Source: Pezicula radicicola (taxonomy: Eukaryota > Ascomycota > Leotiomycetes > Helotiales > Dermateaceae). Taken from it: a stretch of DNA of 64,000 nt. Position numbers and translations under genes: made by a program. Location of the stretch: positions 1 to 64,000 of the forward strand of contig PDUO01000064.1 of the NCBI GenBank assembly GCA_003008705.1, written 5' to 3'. The first letter of the stretch is position 1; each line of letters opens with the position of its first letter. This document shows positions 1-13,354 of the stretch, piece after piece. The notes under the pieces were generated by a model, which was given only the letters and a program-made list of their open reading frames with translations, had not been told where the DNA came from and did not search any database.

Positions 1-1130
1 CTATACTTCCCGTTATCTGTATATAGTTTTATAACTATCGTAACTTCCTTCCTATAGGTGGCCGTTAACTCTTCTATTACTTAAGCATGGATTAGGCTTA
101 GCTTATTCACTAGTAGCTCATAGGTCGTTGATGGCTCCCTGGTTATAGTTGGTATTCTTTGATTTATACTTATATCTTGAGATATAAGTATTATCTTATA
201 ACGGGGATATATTTTATACCTTAGTGAGGCCTTGTTCCTTGATAGGTGGAGTAGTAGTACTTATACTAGTACCTCGTGGGTTGTCTGAGTAGGTTATAAA
301 GGTTGAGTATTATAACTATATTAAATTTGAGGAGGTTGAATTCGTCTTGGTTGATATCTTTCCTATAGCTTATAATACAGGACCCTCTCCTATAATATAA
401 ATAATCTTATCTCTTCGACTAGGTTATAAGTTACTATGATATTGCTATCAGTCTATTTATATTAGTCTTCTTCCGTCAGGGTAGTTATAAGTATATCGGC
501 TAGTGTAGTATTCTTTCTATTTACTGGGATATAGACTCCTCTTGCCTATAGTTGAGTCCTTATATCCTGAAGTTACTAAGTCTTGAGTTTATTGAATATA
601 TCCTTCGTGAAGTACTAGAAGTTATCTTGAAAGAGTTCCCAGAGGTTAACGTTAACTTTATTATATAGTTCGTACTCATGGAACTTCGTAGTGGTGTATT
701 CCTGAATATTCTTGTCTATAGTCTCGTCAAGATTGATCCTATCCTCCTATCGGTTGATCTTCTCGATCTAGTCTGAAGAAGATACTATTGTTGTCTTGTA
801 GTAGTTGGGTAATGGGTAGGTAATGAGTATACTTTTTATAACTCGATTTACTTGATCTATACATCTACTAATCAGTGTTGGTTTAGTCAATAAACCGATA
901 TAATGGTATATATAATAGCTTCCTAAACCTACAACGGGTAACCAGTTAGTATATTACTAATGGGTACTCTTGTTGTATAGTTTCATGGGGTTGGTTGTAT
1001 TAAGAGAAGAAGAAGAAGAAGAAGAAGCTATTTAAGTATAGTTCTACCTAATAGTATACGGACGGTAAGCCCGATTGGATCGACCGCCTTTTTAATCAAG
1101 AACTTCACTTACTCCTCCAACTTTACCTAT
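1..1130. other. Gene-free left edge
   Basis: I see no open reading frame or RNA gene here. Base composition is intermediate between the AT-rich block to the right and normal genic DNA, and stops are frequent in all frames. A (GAA)n microsatellite lies at about 1006-1027. The stretch is probably older, partly mutated repeat DNA, but I cannot name a family. Confidence 0.6.
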
Positions 1131-1161
1131 ATAGTCTAAAATCGATATATTAATAATTATA

Positions 1162-1250
1162 TTCTTTTAATTTTATTTATTTTAGTTTTATTTTATTATA
1201 TTCTTTTAATTTTATTTATTTTAGTTTTATTTTATTATATTCTTTTAATC
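1162..1250. repeat. 39-bp AT-rich tandem repeat
   Basis: The phrase TTCTTTTAA recurs at 1162, 1201 and 1240, a period of 39 bp, and the sequence between is repeated almost exactly. This gives two full units and the start of a third. Confidence 0.75.
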
Positions 1251-4200
1251 TTATTTAAGATAAGTTATTTTATAAATAAATCTTTATTTCTATTTAGTTT
1301 TAATTATTTTTCTATTCTTAATAAATAAAAGAATATTTACTTTTTAAATATAAGAGAAGGAGATTAATTAAGAAACCTAAATATTTATTTAAATTATATT
1401 CTTATATAAAAAATATAAGGAATATAACTAGAATAAATACTCTTAGTAAATATATAAAAGTTAAAACTCTCTTTTTAAAAAAGTAAATTATTAAAAGTTA
1501 GAAAAATAAAAAGAACTTATTTAGAAATAAATTTAAAAAAGACTATAAAAACCTTACTAATAATATAAATTTACTTATAACTAAAGAAGAAAACTATTAT
1601 TAAAAAAAGAAAAAGACTTTAAGAAATATTTAATAGAATTATAAAAGATAAATTAAAAGAGTTTTTAAATTAAATTTATTTTAATTTAAATTATTTTAAA
1701 CTTAAGTATTAATTATTTTTATATATAAAGAAGTTTTAAAATTATAAAATAAGAAAAAAGTATTTTAATATAAGATTAGAAATTAAGACTTTACTTTAAA
1801 TATATTAAATATAAATTAAAATAAAAAGAAAAGAAAAAGAGATTAATTATAAAACTAAAATATCTTTAAAAAATATATAAATCTTTTTAAAAAAGATAAA
1901 GAAAAGAAAAGGAAAATAAACTTAAAAGTTCTTATATCTATAAAGACTCTTAATCTCCTCTTTTAATATATTAATTTTAATATTAATCTAATTATAACTA
2001 GTTTTAAAACTTTTAGAAACTTTTAAAAGAGTAATTAAAACCTTATTAAATTAACTTCTTATCTTTAATTTAAGAATAAGTAATTACTCTTTAAAATTCT
2101 TAATATTATAATTATTAAGGATTTTATTAAGTTTAGTCTAAAGATTAAATATAAAGATATATAACTTAACTAGATTAATACCTTTAAAGAGTCCTTTTTA
2201 AATAATAAAAGAAATAGAATTAGAGTTAATAAAGGTAGTAGTAGTATTAAGGGTAGTAGTAATAATAATATTTAAAGTAGTTTTAATAATAATAATAACT
2301 TTTATAATAATTTAATTAATACTATTAACTTTAATAATAAAAGTTTTATTAATAGTATAAAGAATATAATATAAGTTAAAAACTTTAGTAAACTATTTAT
2401 AAGTAACTAAAAAGGAAAAACTAAAGATAATCTTAAGTACTTTCTTAGAAATATAATTATTATTAATAGTAATAAAGAGGTATAAGGAAGGTTTAAAGAT
2501 AGAATAGTCTTTAATAACTATTATAACTATATTAATATTAAATTTAATAGTAGTATTATTAAAGTATAAAAGCTCTTCCTAAGTACCTTTAAGGATTTAA
2601 TATAAAAGATTAGAATAATATAAAAAGAAAAGAAAGACTTTAGAAAGAACTTAAAAGAAAAGAAAAAAGAAAAAGAAAAAACTTATATTATTATAATCTT
2701 TAATATTACTCTTTCTATTTTTATAAAACTTATAAATATTAATACCCTCTTTAGATTATTTAGTTATATATTAGTAATAAGGTTTAAAAAAGAATTATTT
2801 TTTATAAAGGATATAAGAAGAAATATAAGAAATTCCTAGGTTTACTTTAATTAAAGTATTATAATCTAAAAGGTTTCTTTTTATTTTCTTCTTATCTTTA
2901 TTAAGGATTTATATATTAGTAGTATTATTATTAAACTTAAAAGAAACTTTCTAATAATAATCTACTTTTCCTTTATCTTTAAATAAGATAATAGTTTTCT
3001 TCTCTTCTTTATTATACTCTTCTTCTTTTAAGAATTTATTTAAAGATTAAATAAGTTTATCTTTATTACTAAGAGACTTTATATTATTAATATTATTATT
3101 ATCTAAGAATTTAAAATTATCTAATAAGATCTAAANTTTTAAAAAGAAATCTAAAATAAAAGAAATAAGTATATATAGTAAAAGAGAGAGAGATAAAAAA
3201 CTTATAAAATAATTAAAAGTATCTTTAATAATTAGAAGATTTAAAAAAGAATTTAAATTAAAACCTTAGAATTTAATAATCTTTAGTTTTATAAGGTTAT
3301 CTATTTTAAAAAACTTACTAAACTTAAAGATCTTCTAAAAAAAGAAAGAAAAGAAATTAATTAATATAAATAATAAATATTAAAAAGATATATTAAGAAA
3401 AGAAAGGTAATAATAATAATAAATAATAAAAAAGAGAAGAATAAAAGAATATAATAAAAAGAAAAGAGATATAATAATATTATAAATAATAAAGAAAAAA
3501 GAATAAAAGAAAAAAAGAGAAACTTATTATAGTATTAATTAAACTATAAAGTAATTTCTTTTAGAAAGATAATTAATATTTATATATTTAATATATATTA
3601 AGAAAGAAGGAGGAAAGGATATATAAAGGAGATAATAATAAAGAGGGAAGAGAGTAATAAAAAACCTTTAAAAGAGATAATAAAGATAAAGAAGGTATTT
3701 TCTTTTTCTTTAAAGAGGTACTATTAAAATTAATAATCTTTTCTAAAGTAGTACTATACTTAGACTTCTTCTTTTTAAGAGTATTATAGAAGATATTAAA
3801 GATAGTATACTTTAGAGATACTATTATAAAGGATATATTATAAGATTAAAGAGAAGAAGAAGTATAGATATAAAAGAAATAATTTAAAGTTTAAAAAGAG
3901 AAGAAGAAGATTTAAAAAAGGAATAATAATAATAATAATCTTTATTATAATATAAAAAAAGATAAAAGGAGTTAAATAAAAAAAAAAATATATATTATTT
4001 TAGAGTTAATTAGAATTCTAGATTAATAGATAATATTATATCTAATTAAGAGAAGGAAGTTATTTAGAAATTTTAAAATTTTTAAAATTTTTTTAAAAAT
4101 AATATATAGAACTAAAAAAGAAAAGGTATAAGAGAGTAGTAAATTAAAAAAAGTTATAAATAAAATAAATAATAAAACTAGAAAAAGAAAAGAAACTTAT

Positions 4201-5811
4201 TACTTAATAATAATAATATATAAATTAATACTATAAATAAAGATAATAATAATAATAGAAAAGATAAAGTAAAGAGTTATAAAGTAATAAAATTCTAGTA
4301 TATAAAGTATAAAGTTTAATATTTTTAAGTAAAAGAAAAAGAAAAAGAAAAAGAAGAGAGAAGAAAAGTATTTATATTATTATTACTATAGTTTAAAACT
4401 TAATAATATTATTATCTAATAGAATCTTTATATATTAAAGTTATTTCTTATATAAAAATAAACTTTTTAGTATAATTAATAGTTTAATTAATTAATAGAT
4501 CTATAAAGAGTTTAATTATATTATAATATTTTATATAATATTTTTTCTAAGATATATAAACTATATATAAGATAAAGAAGAGTTATAATATTTATAAAGA
4601 GTAAGAATTAAATAAGAGTATATTAAATACTTTTAATTAACTTTAGTTTTTCTTTTTCTTTTTTAAAAAGAAAGGTATTATTAAAAATAATAGTTTATCT
4701 TAGAAAGATTTATATATTTTCTTTTATAAATAAGAAAAAGAAAAAAGAATTAAATAATAAAAAGAATAGAGATATTATTTTATCTTTAGTATAATAATTT
4801 TTAGATTTTCTTTTTAAAATATATAAAAAGATAGAATAAGTTTAGTAAAGATTAAACTAAGATAGAATTTTAATTAGTTTTTTTTTTTTTTAATTATTTA
4901 AATATCTCTTTTAAAGATCTAAATAAGGGATATTTAATATTACTTAAATAAAGGATATATATAATAAAAATAATCTTAGATCTCTTATAATATATTTAGT
5001 TATTTATTTTTCTTATTTTAAACTAATCTTATAATATTTATAAAAGAGGTTTAAAAGAAAAGAAAAAAAAGAAATAAAAAATAATAATACTATTAAATAA
5101 ATAATAGAGATACTATAGTCTTAATAATTTATATATATTAGTTATATTTTATTCTTTATCTATTTTCTATATAATTTATATACCTCTATACTCTCTTTAA
5201 TAATAGAGTTCTTTATTAAGTTTTTTAAATAATAAAGATAATATAAATAAGGAAGTTAAGAAGTAATACTAATAATCTAAATAATAATATTATAATACTA
5301 GGAGTAGTTATTATTAAATATTATAAAGATTATTATAATTAATAATTATAAAAAAAGAAGATTAGATAAAGAAAAGAAGTAATTAAGTAATTATAATAAT
5401 AATAGAAAAAGTTTTAAATTATTATTATTATTAGAAGAAAGAGAGAAAGATTAAAATAAAGAATTATACTTATTAAAAAGAGAGTTATTTAAAGATAATT
5501 TATTATAGAATAATTTATTATAGAGTTATTTACTTACTAGTAATTCCTTTTTATTATTTATTATTATTATAAATTATTAAAATAAAGTTATTACTAAAGA
5601 GTATATAAAAGATAATAATAATAATAAAAGATAATAATAATAATAAAAGATAATAATAATAAACTAAGAATTAATAACTACTTACTAAGTAATAACTATA
5701 CTATTTATTATAAAAAGTAAAAATACTTTATAGATAATATATAATAATAATTTAATATATCTCTTATATATAATAATAAGTACTTATAGAGATATAAATA
5801 TAAAAGAGAGA

Positions 5812-6772
5812 ATTTTATTATAAGTTAAAAATTAAATTACTTATAAGAGTTATAACTAAAGTAAAGATCTAAGTATTTAATATATAATAAAGAGATCTTT
5901 ACTTTTATTTTAAAAGATTAAGAGTTTATACTTAAAAAAAGGTTTAATAAGTACTTAAAGGATTAATAAAGGATTTTTATTATATATATTAAAAGGGAAA
6001 AACTCCTTTAAGAAAGAAAGATAGAGATTAGTAGTTAAATATATTATATTATTAGATATAGTATATTATTTATTATTTAACTTATTATATACTCCTTTAT
6101 ACTAGAGAAGTTTCTAAGTCTTAGAGGGGTATTATTATTTATTTATTATAGTAAACTATTTTAGAGTTAATACTTAGAGTTTAATAATTACCTTATTAGC
6201 TTCTTATAATTATATCTTAATTTAAATTTCTTCTTTAAGCTTTTAAATTTATTAGTTAATTACTTCTAACTTATTAGTAAGTACTTACTTTATAACTCTC
6301 TAAGTTATACCTTATACTAATATAAGTTCTACTAGTAATATCTTCTAAGATATACTTTTAATTCTCTAGAGAGTTAATAAGTCTTCTACTAGCTCTATAG
6401 ATCTTTATATTAATAGTACTATTATTACCCTTTACTTAGTTATTTAGTTTTTAAATATATAATAAGTTATCTCTCTTAGAGTAGAGAGATTAAAATATAA
6501 TAAACTAAATAATAGATAGTATACTATATCTAATAATATAGTATATTTAATTACTAATCTCTATCTTCCTCTCTTAGAGAAGTTTTTCTCTTTTAATATA
6601 TATAATAAGAACCTTTTATTAATCCTTTAAGTATTTATTAGACTCTTTCTTAAGTATAAACCTTTAATCTTTTAAAATAAAAGTAAAGACCCTTTTATTA
6701 TATATTAAATACTTAGATCTCTACTCTAGTTATAACTCTTATAAGTAATCTAATTTTTAGTTTATAATATTT
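5812..6772. repeat. Long inverted repeat in the AT-rich block
   Basis: The left arm (about 5812-6110) and right arm (about 6475-6772) are reverse complements of each other with scattered mismatches, and a spacer of about 365 bp lies between them. Matching landmarks include TACTATATCTAATAATATA on the right arm against its complement near 6050, and AAGTAAAG-containing blocks near 5870 and 6690. Arms near 300 bp suggest the terminal repeats of a foldback or DNA transposon, or two copies in opposite orientation. No transposase is visible in the spacer. Confidence 0.7.
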
Positions 6773-8650
6773 TATTACTACTAAGTTAAACCTAATCTTA
6801 AAGTTAAAATAAATTTAGAATATAATAATTTTTTCTTTTATAAGTTCTCCTTATACTATTTAAGACTTAAATACTTAGCTTATTTAATTAGTTAGTAATA
6901 AACTTTATAAATAAATATCTTATTAATCTCTTTCTTAATAAATAAAGTCTTATTTCTCTCCCTTTCCCTTTTTAATTAAGTATTTATTAAATTATCTCTA
7001 TCTCTTCTAAAAGATAAGAGGTATTCTATTATACTTTAAAGCTTATACTAGCCTAGTATTAGTTCTCTTCTTTATTAAGAGTAGTCTTTTCTTATATCTC
7101 TACTTTTATATATTTAATTTCTTTAAAAATTAATATATAGTCTTCTTTTTAACTTTAGAGTAAATAGTTATAACTAATTAAACTACTATAATCTTAGAAT
7201 CTACTATAATTATTTAAAATATTATCCTTTATACTCTTATTATAAGTTTAGAAGACTTATCTATCTATAGTTATAAGATACTAGAGGTTTAGTTAAGAGT
7301 ATTTTTAAAGATTTTTTAATATATATTTAATAGAAGGTTTTCTTACTACCTAATTATAGGATATAATATACTATAGTTCTATATACCTACTATTCAATTA
7401 CATATACTAGGGGAGACCTCTCCTAAGGCAGGGCGGGCTGTATTAGGTAGTCGAGGTATTTTCTTATAGAGAGTAGGGTAGGGGGGAATTCTGTATTTAG
7501 GGTATTTCGTAAAAACCGGACAAACTTTTGTCCATGCACTGTATAATACGTCTGGTTTCTAGGTACCTTATGTTGTAGTTTTTTCTTCCTTATAGTAAAT
7601 GTAAGATCCTGGTGTGAATATCTTCCCAAATACAACTGACAATTCATCTCTATAAGCGAGTGTGCAATACCAGTGTAAGACTTATTCTTTACAGGAGACA
7701 TGCATCCTTATAGGTAACTGCAGTAAACCCCTTGGTAAAAATTAGGCACTCCCGAACAACATGGTGCCTTTCACATATCGCTAAACTCGGCCTCCCTTAG
7801 AGCTATTTTTTACATCTTACAAGTTAATAAACAAAAAGCGGGTCGTCATAGTTAACTTACTCGTGACTTTAGATCAATAAAGGAATCCATTAACTACGGA
7901 GTGCAACATAACCATTCCAGGTTGTCGTATTAAGAAGCTTGATCGAAGGCCAAACAAACATGGTTCTTGTCTGACTTTCATATATCACAAACACCTTCCC
8001 TCCAACTGGATCCTTTAAAGGCCTCGAAAATAAGTAACTGATATCTCTTGAGAATTCTTTTCTGGGATAATGGAAGGGGGTAGATTGTTGTTATTTAATA
8101 GGCTCTTGTTATTCTGTAGATAGATTCAAATTACATAGGTTGAAGAGGGGAGAACCGCACTTGTAGAACAGAGAGGTAAATCTTCATGGGATGATTATTA
8201 CTGTAATTGAAAGTGTACATACACGAGTAACGAGCGCGCTTTCCAGAATTTTACTCGATTTCTTAGAGTTCTACTCTTTGGAAATTTGCTTTTTAGTTGT
8301 AGAACGCGACGAGTTCTCCTCAGAAGTCGTAGGTGGAAGCACTGCAAAGAGAGCCTTCTTAAGACAGGAGAAATGTATTTCAGAGACTTATGCCGAAATA
8401 CAACTCCACTGTAACTTTTTAATGAATAAATAACCTTTTATCCTCCTTACCAGCACCTCCCAGAATTTCTCATTCGTCTTAGATTAATCCGCTGTACAGA
8501 ATAAGGTACCTTCAATGTATGATCGGAGAGAAGCTTACTGTATCAAGCGACGAGTGCTAATATTAATTATCAGCCAATCATGAAGCGTGCGCACTTCCAG
8601 AAGGGTGTACTTATCTGTGCGCAGGCCAAAAATCCCAGGTGTATTTAGAT

Positions 8651-8734
8651 GTGCGACACCAACGCTAGGAAGTGCGACACCAGCGCTAGGAAGTGCGACA
8701 CCAGCGCTAGGAAGTGCGACACCAGCGCTAGGAA
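8651..8734. repeat. 21-bp minisatellite, four copies
   Basis: Four contiguous 21-bp units read GTGCGACACC(A/G)GCGCTAGGAA apart from one base in the first unit. A partial fifth unit follows. The reading frame stays open through it on the minus strand only because 21 is a multiple of three. Confidence 0.9.
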
Positions 8735-9812
8735 GTGCGCACGCCCTGTGATTGGCATGAAGAAGGAAAATACGCAGCACCATTCCCGATTAGGTAAGTA
8801 ACATTTCCAACGTTAACACCAACTCAAGCCTCGAACTTGTAGAATTTACTAACTGCAATACAATTGCCCTTAGAACCCGATTTCCACGTTTTGATTTCTA
8901 TTTCTATTATCTATTAAATTCGCCATCTGATTCGAGGTCTATAATTTGTGGTTTTTCTCAAGAGAGGATTTTTACTGTTGCTTTTAATTGAGAGGGGGAT
9001 TGTAGTTGTAGTGAAGGCATTTGTACTTTGGGCCCTGCTTAGCTAAGGTATTGTCAAGGAACTGTGTTGGTGTTGGCGAACAGAGTACATTTGGTCTCAC
9101 TTGATGGCATACATGCAGTCCGCAATTTTCAGAGCTGTATTCTATGTCAGAGAGGCAGCCGAGTTTCGTCCAGCGCTGCGAGTTAAAGTGGAATACATAC
9201 TGATAAAACCTCAGTTAAACAGAGTCTGGAATATAAACAGTACAGCCGCAATTCCACTCTCATTTAAAAACACCAGTAAAAACAAAAAGATCTACCCTTG
9301 AATCGACAACAGCATTAAATCATTACAACATACTTGTGGCTCTCCAGGTAACTAGGTAATTTTGAAATTTACTCCACTTCTAACCAATCTACATCCTATA
9401 TAACAACCCAACCAAGTCCAACCACTTCTCTTAAGATCCTTTATTGAAAGCTAAACCAATCCTTGCTTATTTTCCGACTCCTATATACTACAAAGACCTT
9501 TCCTGAACTGGAACCTTTAAGCCCCACAAAATTCAGCCTCGGGTAGCAAACGTAAACTCTGCACAGGCTCTAGAAGTACTTGTAGACTCGTAATTAAACT
9601 CCAGGCTCTATTGTACTAGAGGCATGCACACTGAAGAGTTATACCGAAAAACAACTGCTTTAACATTTCAATAATTATTTTTTTGCTCCTCCGCTTCCGA
9701 AACTCTTTCTTTCTTTGTAAATCAATCTGCTGCATAGAATAAAGTACCTTCGACGTGTAATCCGAGATGAAGCTTACCATACCTGTGCAGAATTAACCTC
9801 AGAATTAACCTT

Positions 9813-10001
9813 TGGTGCTACTGCACTGCTGCCGGTGCTACGACACTTACGCGAGGTGCTACGACACTTTAGCGAGGTGCTACGACACTTTAGCGCGCGC
9901 TACACACTTTGGCGAGGTACTACGACAATTTAGCGAGGTGCTACGACAATTTAGCGAGGTGCTACGACACTTTGGCGAGATGCTGCCGGCGCTAGAGTAT
10001 A
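9813..10001. repeat. 21-bp minisatellite, about eight copies
   Basis: Degenerate units of about 21 bp are based on GGTGCTACGACACTTTAGCGA, with one 19-bp unit and variants CAATTT and TTTGGC. They share the core GTGC..GACAC..AGCG with the array at 8651-8734, which lies at the matching place of the other copy of the duplicated segment. Confidence 0.85.
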
Positions 10002-10348
10002 CTGCCGGCACTAGAAATATCAACATCACAATTACAATTTCACTCTCATTCATTTGAAAACAACAATAAAAACTTCAAGAGAGGAAGACTCTCTTTAATC
10101 AATTCTAAACTAGTGACTTTTAAAATGAAAATTTGACAACAAGGATGCTTATGGCAATAACACTACCAGACGCCGCAAAAATTAGTTTCGCAGAGAGTGA
10201 ACCTTAGTTCGCTTTATAGGTTTATCTTTGAAGAAACCTAGACTCTGTGATTGGAATTTGTGACAAAGATGTGTAGTACTGGTCTTCCTTGCATTGAATG
10301 AAAACATTATTCGTAAAGTCCTTATAGTGTTAAAACTTATGGTAGAGT

Positions 10349-10578
10349 TTTACTACCTTAGATAGGAGTGATAATCTTAGATACATGTGGAACTTTTTGT
10401 AGTTACCGGAGGGGTTCTTCGAGTAGTGACTTGAGAATAGAAAGTTATTAAGTCCTTGTGACATGTTCTCTCTATTTTACAAAGGAGGAATAATCTTTAG
10501 TACATGCAGAGCTCCTTGTGATTATCTGCAGGGTTCGAGTAGTAACTTGAGGAATGAAAAGTTATTTTAGACGTTGTT
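10349..10578. repeat. Pair of diverged ~110-bp tandem copies
   Basis: Blocks 10349-10459 and 10473-10578 align along their length. Both contain GGAGTGATAATCTT/GGAGGAATAATCTT, then TACATG, then TTCGAGTAGT(G/A)ACTTGAG and (A)AAGTTATT. No coding capacity was recognised. Confidence 0.6.
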
Positions 10579-12396
10579 CGTCAATGTACGAGTTGTTTTT
10601 AACAGGGAGTGGCTGGTACTAGAAGGCTCTCTTTGTGAATGCATCAATGATCGGTCATACCTGTAGGCTCTTTTGTTTGCTTACGAGGATCAGTGAAAGG
10701 ATTTAAATCAATCTCATCTACCGCTTAGATGGCGATGACTCTAATTACTGCAAGAGAGTACCAAGTAAGGAGAATTTTCTCCTCTTTAAAATTACTCTCC
10801 TGGTATTCTTCCCGATTACAAATGAGGCTGTCTAACATTTTCTACCTTTCAACCCATTTGACAGATTCTTATTGTTATTCTAGTTGTTTTTGTAATTCTA
10901 AGTACCCGCAGCACAGCATTTCTTGAGCAGAATTACACAAACAGATTCAAAGTAGAAAATACTGATACACAGTGTATGTGTGGCGCTTTGATTCAGTTCA
11001 ATTAGTAATGGGAATACTTGGACTACTGTATAAGTGTAGAACTCTTTAGTCGGTCATACATTTAAACCCGTCCACTAATTCAAGGACTTAAGATTCAATT
11101 TCAAATCATACCAAATTTCTTAAAGCGAGTGCCTCGAAACAAATTCTAGCAGGTCGATTACAAGAACAGTCAGAAATAGCAGGATAGACCAAACCACTAA
11201 TAACATAGGCGCTTGTACACTACTTTTATGTATTTATTAAGAATGGTAGGAAGTCATCGCGGGGTGGGGAAGTGGCACCATGCCTGGCCTTTCATAACCT
11301 CAAGAAGACAGCATAGAGTGGCAACTTCATCATTTCTGAATTGTGGAAGTAATCAGGTGTAGTTGGACAGGCCCAAGTGCTATGTAATGAGCTGCAATTT
11401 CGAGCGGTTGATATTTTCAGTTAGGGCTTAGAGGTAAAAGATGAAATAACTTCCAGTTAATCAAGAAAGGACGAGCCCTGTTTCACAGAAGGCCACGATA
11501 GAGAAAGTGGTAGGTATAATGCAATTTAATATTTAGAGAATGGATTTAACCCTAATAACATTGTATTTTGGAGGAACTTAGAGTGTTTGAAAGAGTTAAC
11601 AGGAATCTTGTTTTTAATTATCCTTCCCTTGCAACTACAGCCCGACAATAGCAACTTCTTGATAACAACGGAGTGCCTACCAAATTACCCAAATACCGAA
11701 TTCTAACCACCAATGGTTGGGTTATAGGTTCACAATTTATCGCTTCTAAGTATCACATATGGGCCTAGGAATTCAAATCGACGGAAATCAAAACCACTTC
11801 CGCTCTCTCAACCACACTCCTCGCTTAACCCTTTCCATCAGCCATCCAGATTGACAACTATGTAATCAGTGCTACAATCAGAGAGTCTGCTCAATGTTGC
11901 CTTGTCCAATTTAATATATAGACCACCGGACGGGATTACCTTTACAGACTGTCAGAAATAGTGCTTACAAATGGGCCATGGGCACCGGAATATTCGGAAA
12001 GTCTATTTAGTCTTATATGTGGTGTGACAACCCCACATCTGAATAGCTGCATCAATTACATGAATACAGACAATTCAGTCAATTCATCATATTATTCCCG
12101 ACACAGACAAATTGACGGACTCGCTAAAGAGCGCTCATTCACCCTCTTTGAGCTCTTTGAAAAGAACTTCCAGAATATGGCTAAAGTTTCACGTACTTGG
12201 TGTTCTTGTGTTGGCGTACTTGCACCAGAACTGTAGTTAGTATAGTCAAGGTCTTACAAAGCTTTGAGGGAATACATTTCAGGTTGAAGTAGTAGGCAAA
12301 TTGAGCGTGGAATTAAGGGAACCTCAACCTTAGAATTTACCTTAATCTTTGGTGCTATATTGAGCTTATTTTGGTGAAGCGAGGGAAGCGAGGGAA

Positions 12397-12569
12397 ACGA
12401 GGCACTACCACGAACTCTGATTACGAAGCGAGCCACTACCACAAAATTTGGTGTGAAAAAGTACGCTACCACGAACTGTAAATATGGAGCGAGCCACTAC
12501 CACGAACTTTAGATATAAAGCGAGCCACTACCACGAACTTTGATTATGAAGCGAGCCACTACCACGAAA
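12397..12569. repeat. 31-bp minisatellite, about six copies
   Basis: Units of 29-32 bp start GCGAGCCACTACCACGAAC and end in a variable AT-rich tail such as TTTGATTATGAA. They share GCGAG, CTAC and ACTTT with the 21-bp units at 9813-10001, so the two arrays may derive from one core. The run is preceded by two short GAAGCGAGG repeats. Confidence 0.8.
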
Positions 12570-13354
12570 CGTGACTGGGGATTTGGACTTGAGAATACGA
12601 TTATGAAGGTATCGAGTTGTATTTCGAGTATGAAATATGTTGTTTCAACTGAATTAATTGTTATACAACTTCAACCGGCAATTCAGCTGTGCATATTTCA
12701 TATCATGTGACTAAGAACCACGCCAAGGTTCTTTATGTACTCATAAGAGCCGGAAAAATGCATGAAAAGGATAAAGCTTTAATTAGTAAACTCAAGATTT
12801 TCGGTGCTATAGGTTATCACTGAAAACCTAAACGAGGTAAACCATTGTATTGGTGTGAATATAACAGCCTTGAACATCTCGTCTGACATTTCATACATCA
12901 AGATGGACAAATGTGTTCTCGGCCGCAGGTAACGCATACATCAAGATGCGTCGTGGTACATCAAATGTAAGCAAACTCGAGATCAATCCACCTATCATAA
13001 ATGCCGGTTTATCGGGAAGCGACGCTGACCGATTACCTACCTTCTTTACTTCGTGCTTATCTACTTCAGGGTAATAGTCCTGTTATCCCTTGCCTTAATT
13101 TTCAGATCATTCATGTCGGTAGTTAAACGGTCGATTATTGACCAATTGCAGATGGAAAATTTTAAACATCCAACTGTGTAATCGTTACAATTATAGGTAC
13201 GCGTCCGACATGCACCTTACAAATACACTAGAGAATTAAAAAAGGTAATGAAGTCAAAAGACTGTGTATTCGCATCTTTACATCCCTCGGGCAGACTTCT
13301 TATTTTTCTTTTCGTGCAATTGCATTATCCGTTAATTGAATAACAGAGCAAAAG

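Larger units (their letters stand above)
1131..7390. repeat. AT-rich block, probably RIP-degraded repeats
   Basis: About 6.2 kb is made almost entirely of A and T. TpA steps dominate, CpG is nearly absent and there is no reading frame of useful length. The right edge, at about 7390, is abrupt, with normal composition resuming within a few tens of bases. In Pezizomycotina this is the usual look of transposon DNA after repeat-induced point mutation, which converts C to T mainly at CpA. I infer RIP from composition only. A single undetermined base (n) sits at 3136. No transposase or reverse transcriptase motif survives that I can recognise. Confidence 0.8.
7960..10085. repeat. Diverged segmental duplication, two copies in tandem
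   Basis: Copy 1 (about 7960-9290) and copy 2 (about 9465-10085) share several diverged blocks in the same order. The block near 7965-8045 matches about 9470-9545. The block near 8485-8540, with GAATAAGGTACCTTCAAT, matches about 9722-9780, with GAATAAAGTACCTTCGAC. The block near 9248-9290, with CCACTCTCATTTAAAAAC, matches about 10038-10075. Each copy carries its own 21-bp minisatellite after the second block. Copy 2 is shorter. The identity of the unit is unknown. Confidence 0.65.
7391..13354. other. Gene-poor repeat-rich region left of the permease
   Basis: Composition is normal, but the only open frames are under 95 codons, contain no recognisable domain and lack convincing splice structure. 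The region holds the duplicated segment (7960-9290 and 9465-10085), three minisatellites and a pair of roughly 110-bp copies, all listed separately. The last few hundred bases before 13355 presumably carry the permease promoter; I see no specific site. Confidence 0.6.

Noticed and set aside
2770..2850. Possible RIP-mutated retroviral-type zinc knuckle in the AT-rich block
   Set aside because: Tyr and Lys spacing only loosely resembles a Cys/His knuckle and the second Cys position is missing. AT-rich sequence produces such patterns by chance.
8651..10001. CRISPR-like appearance of the minisatellites
   Set aside because: The genome is eukaryotic and the units are contiguous with no spacers.
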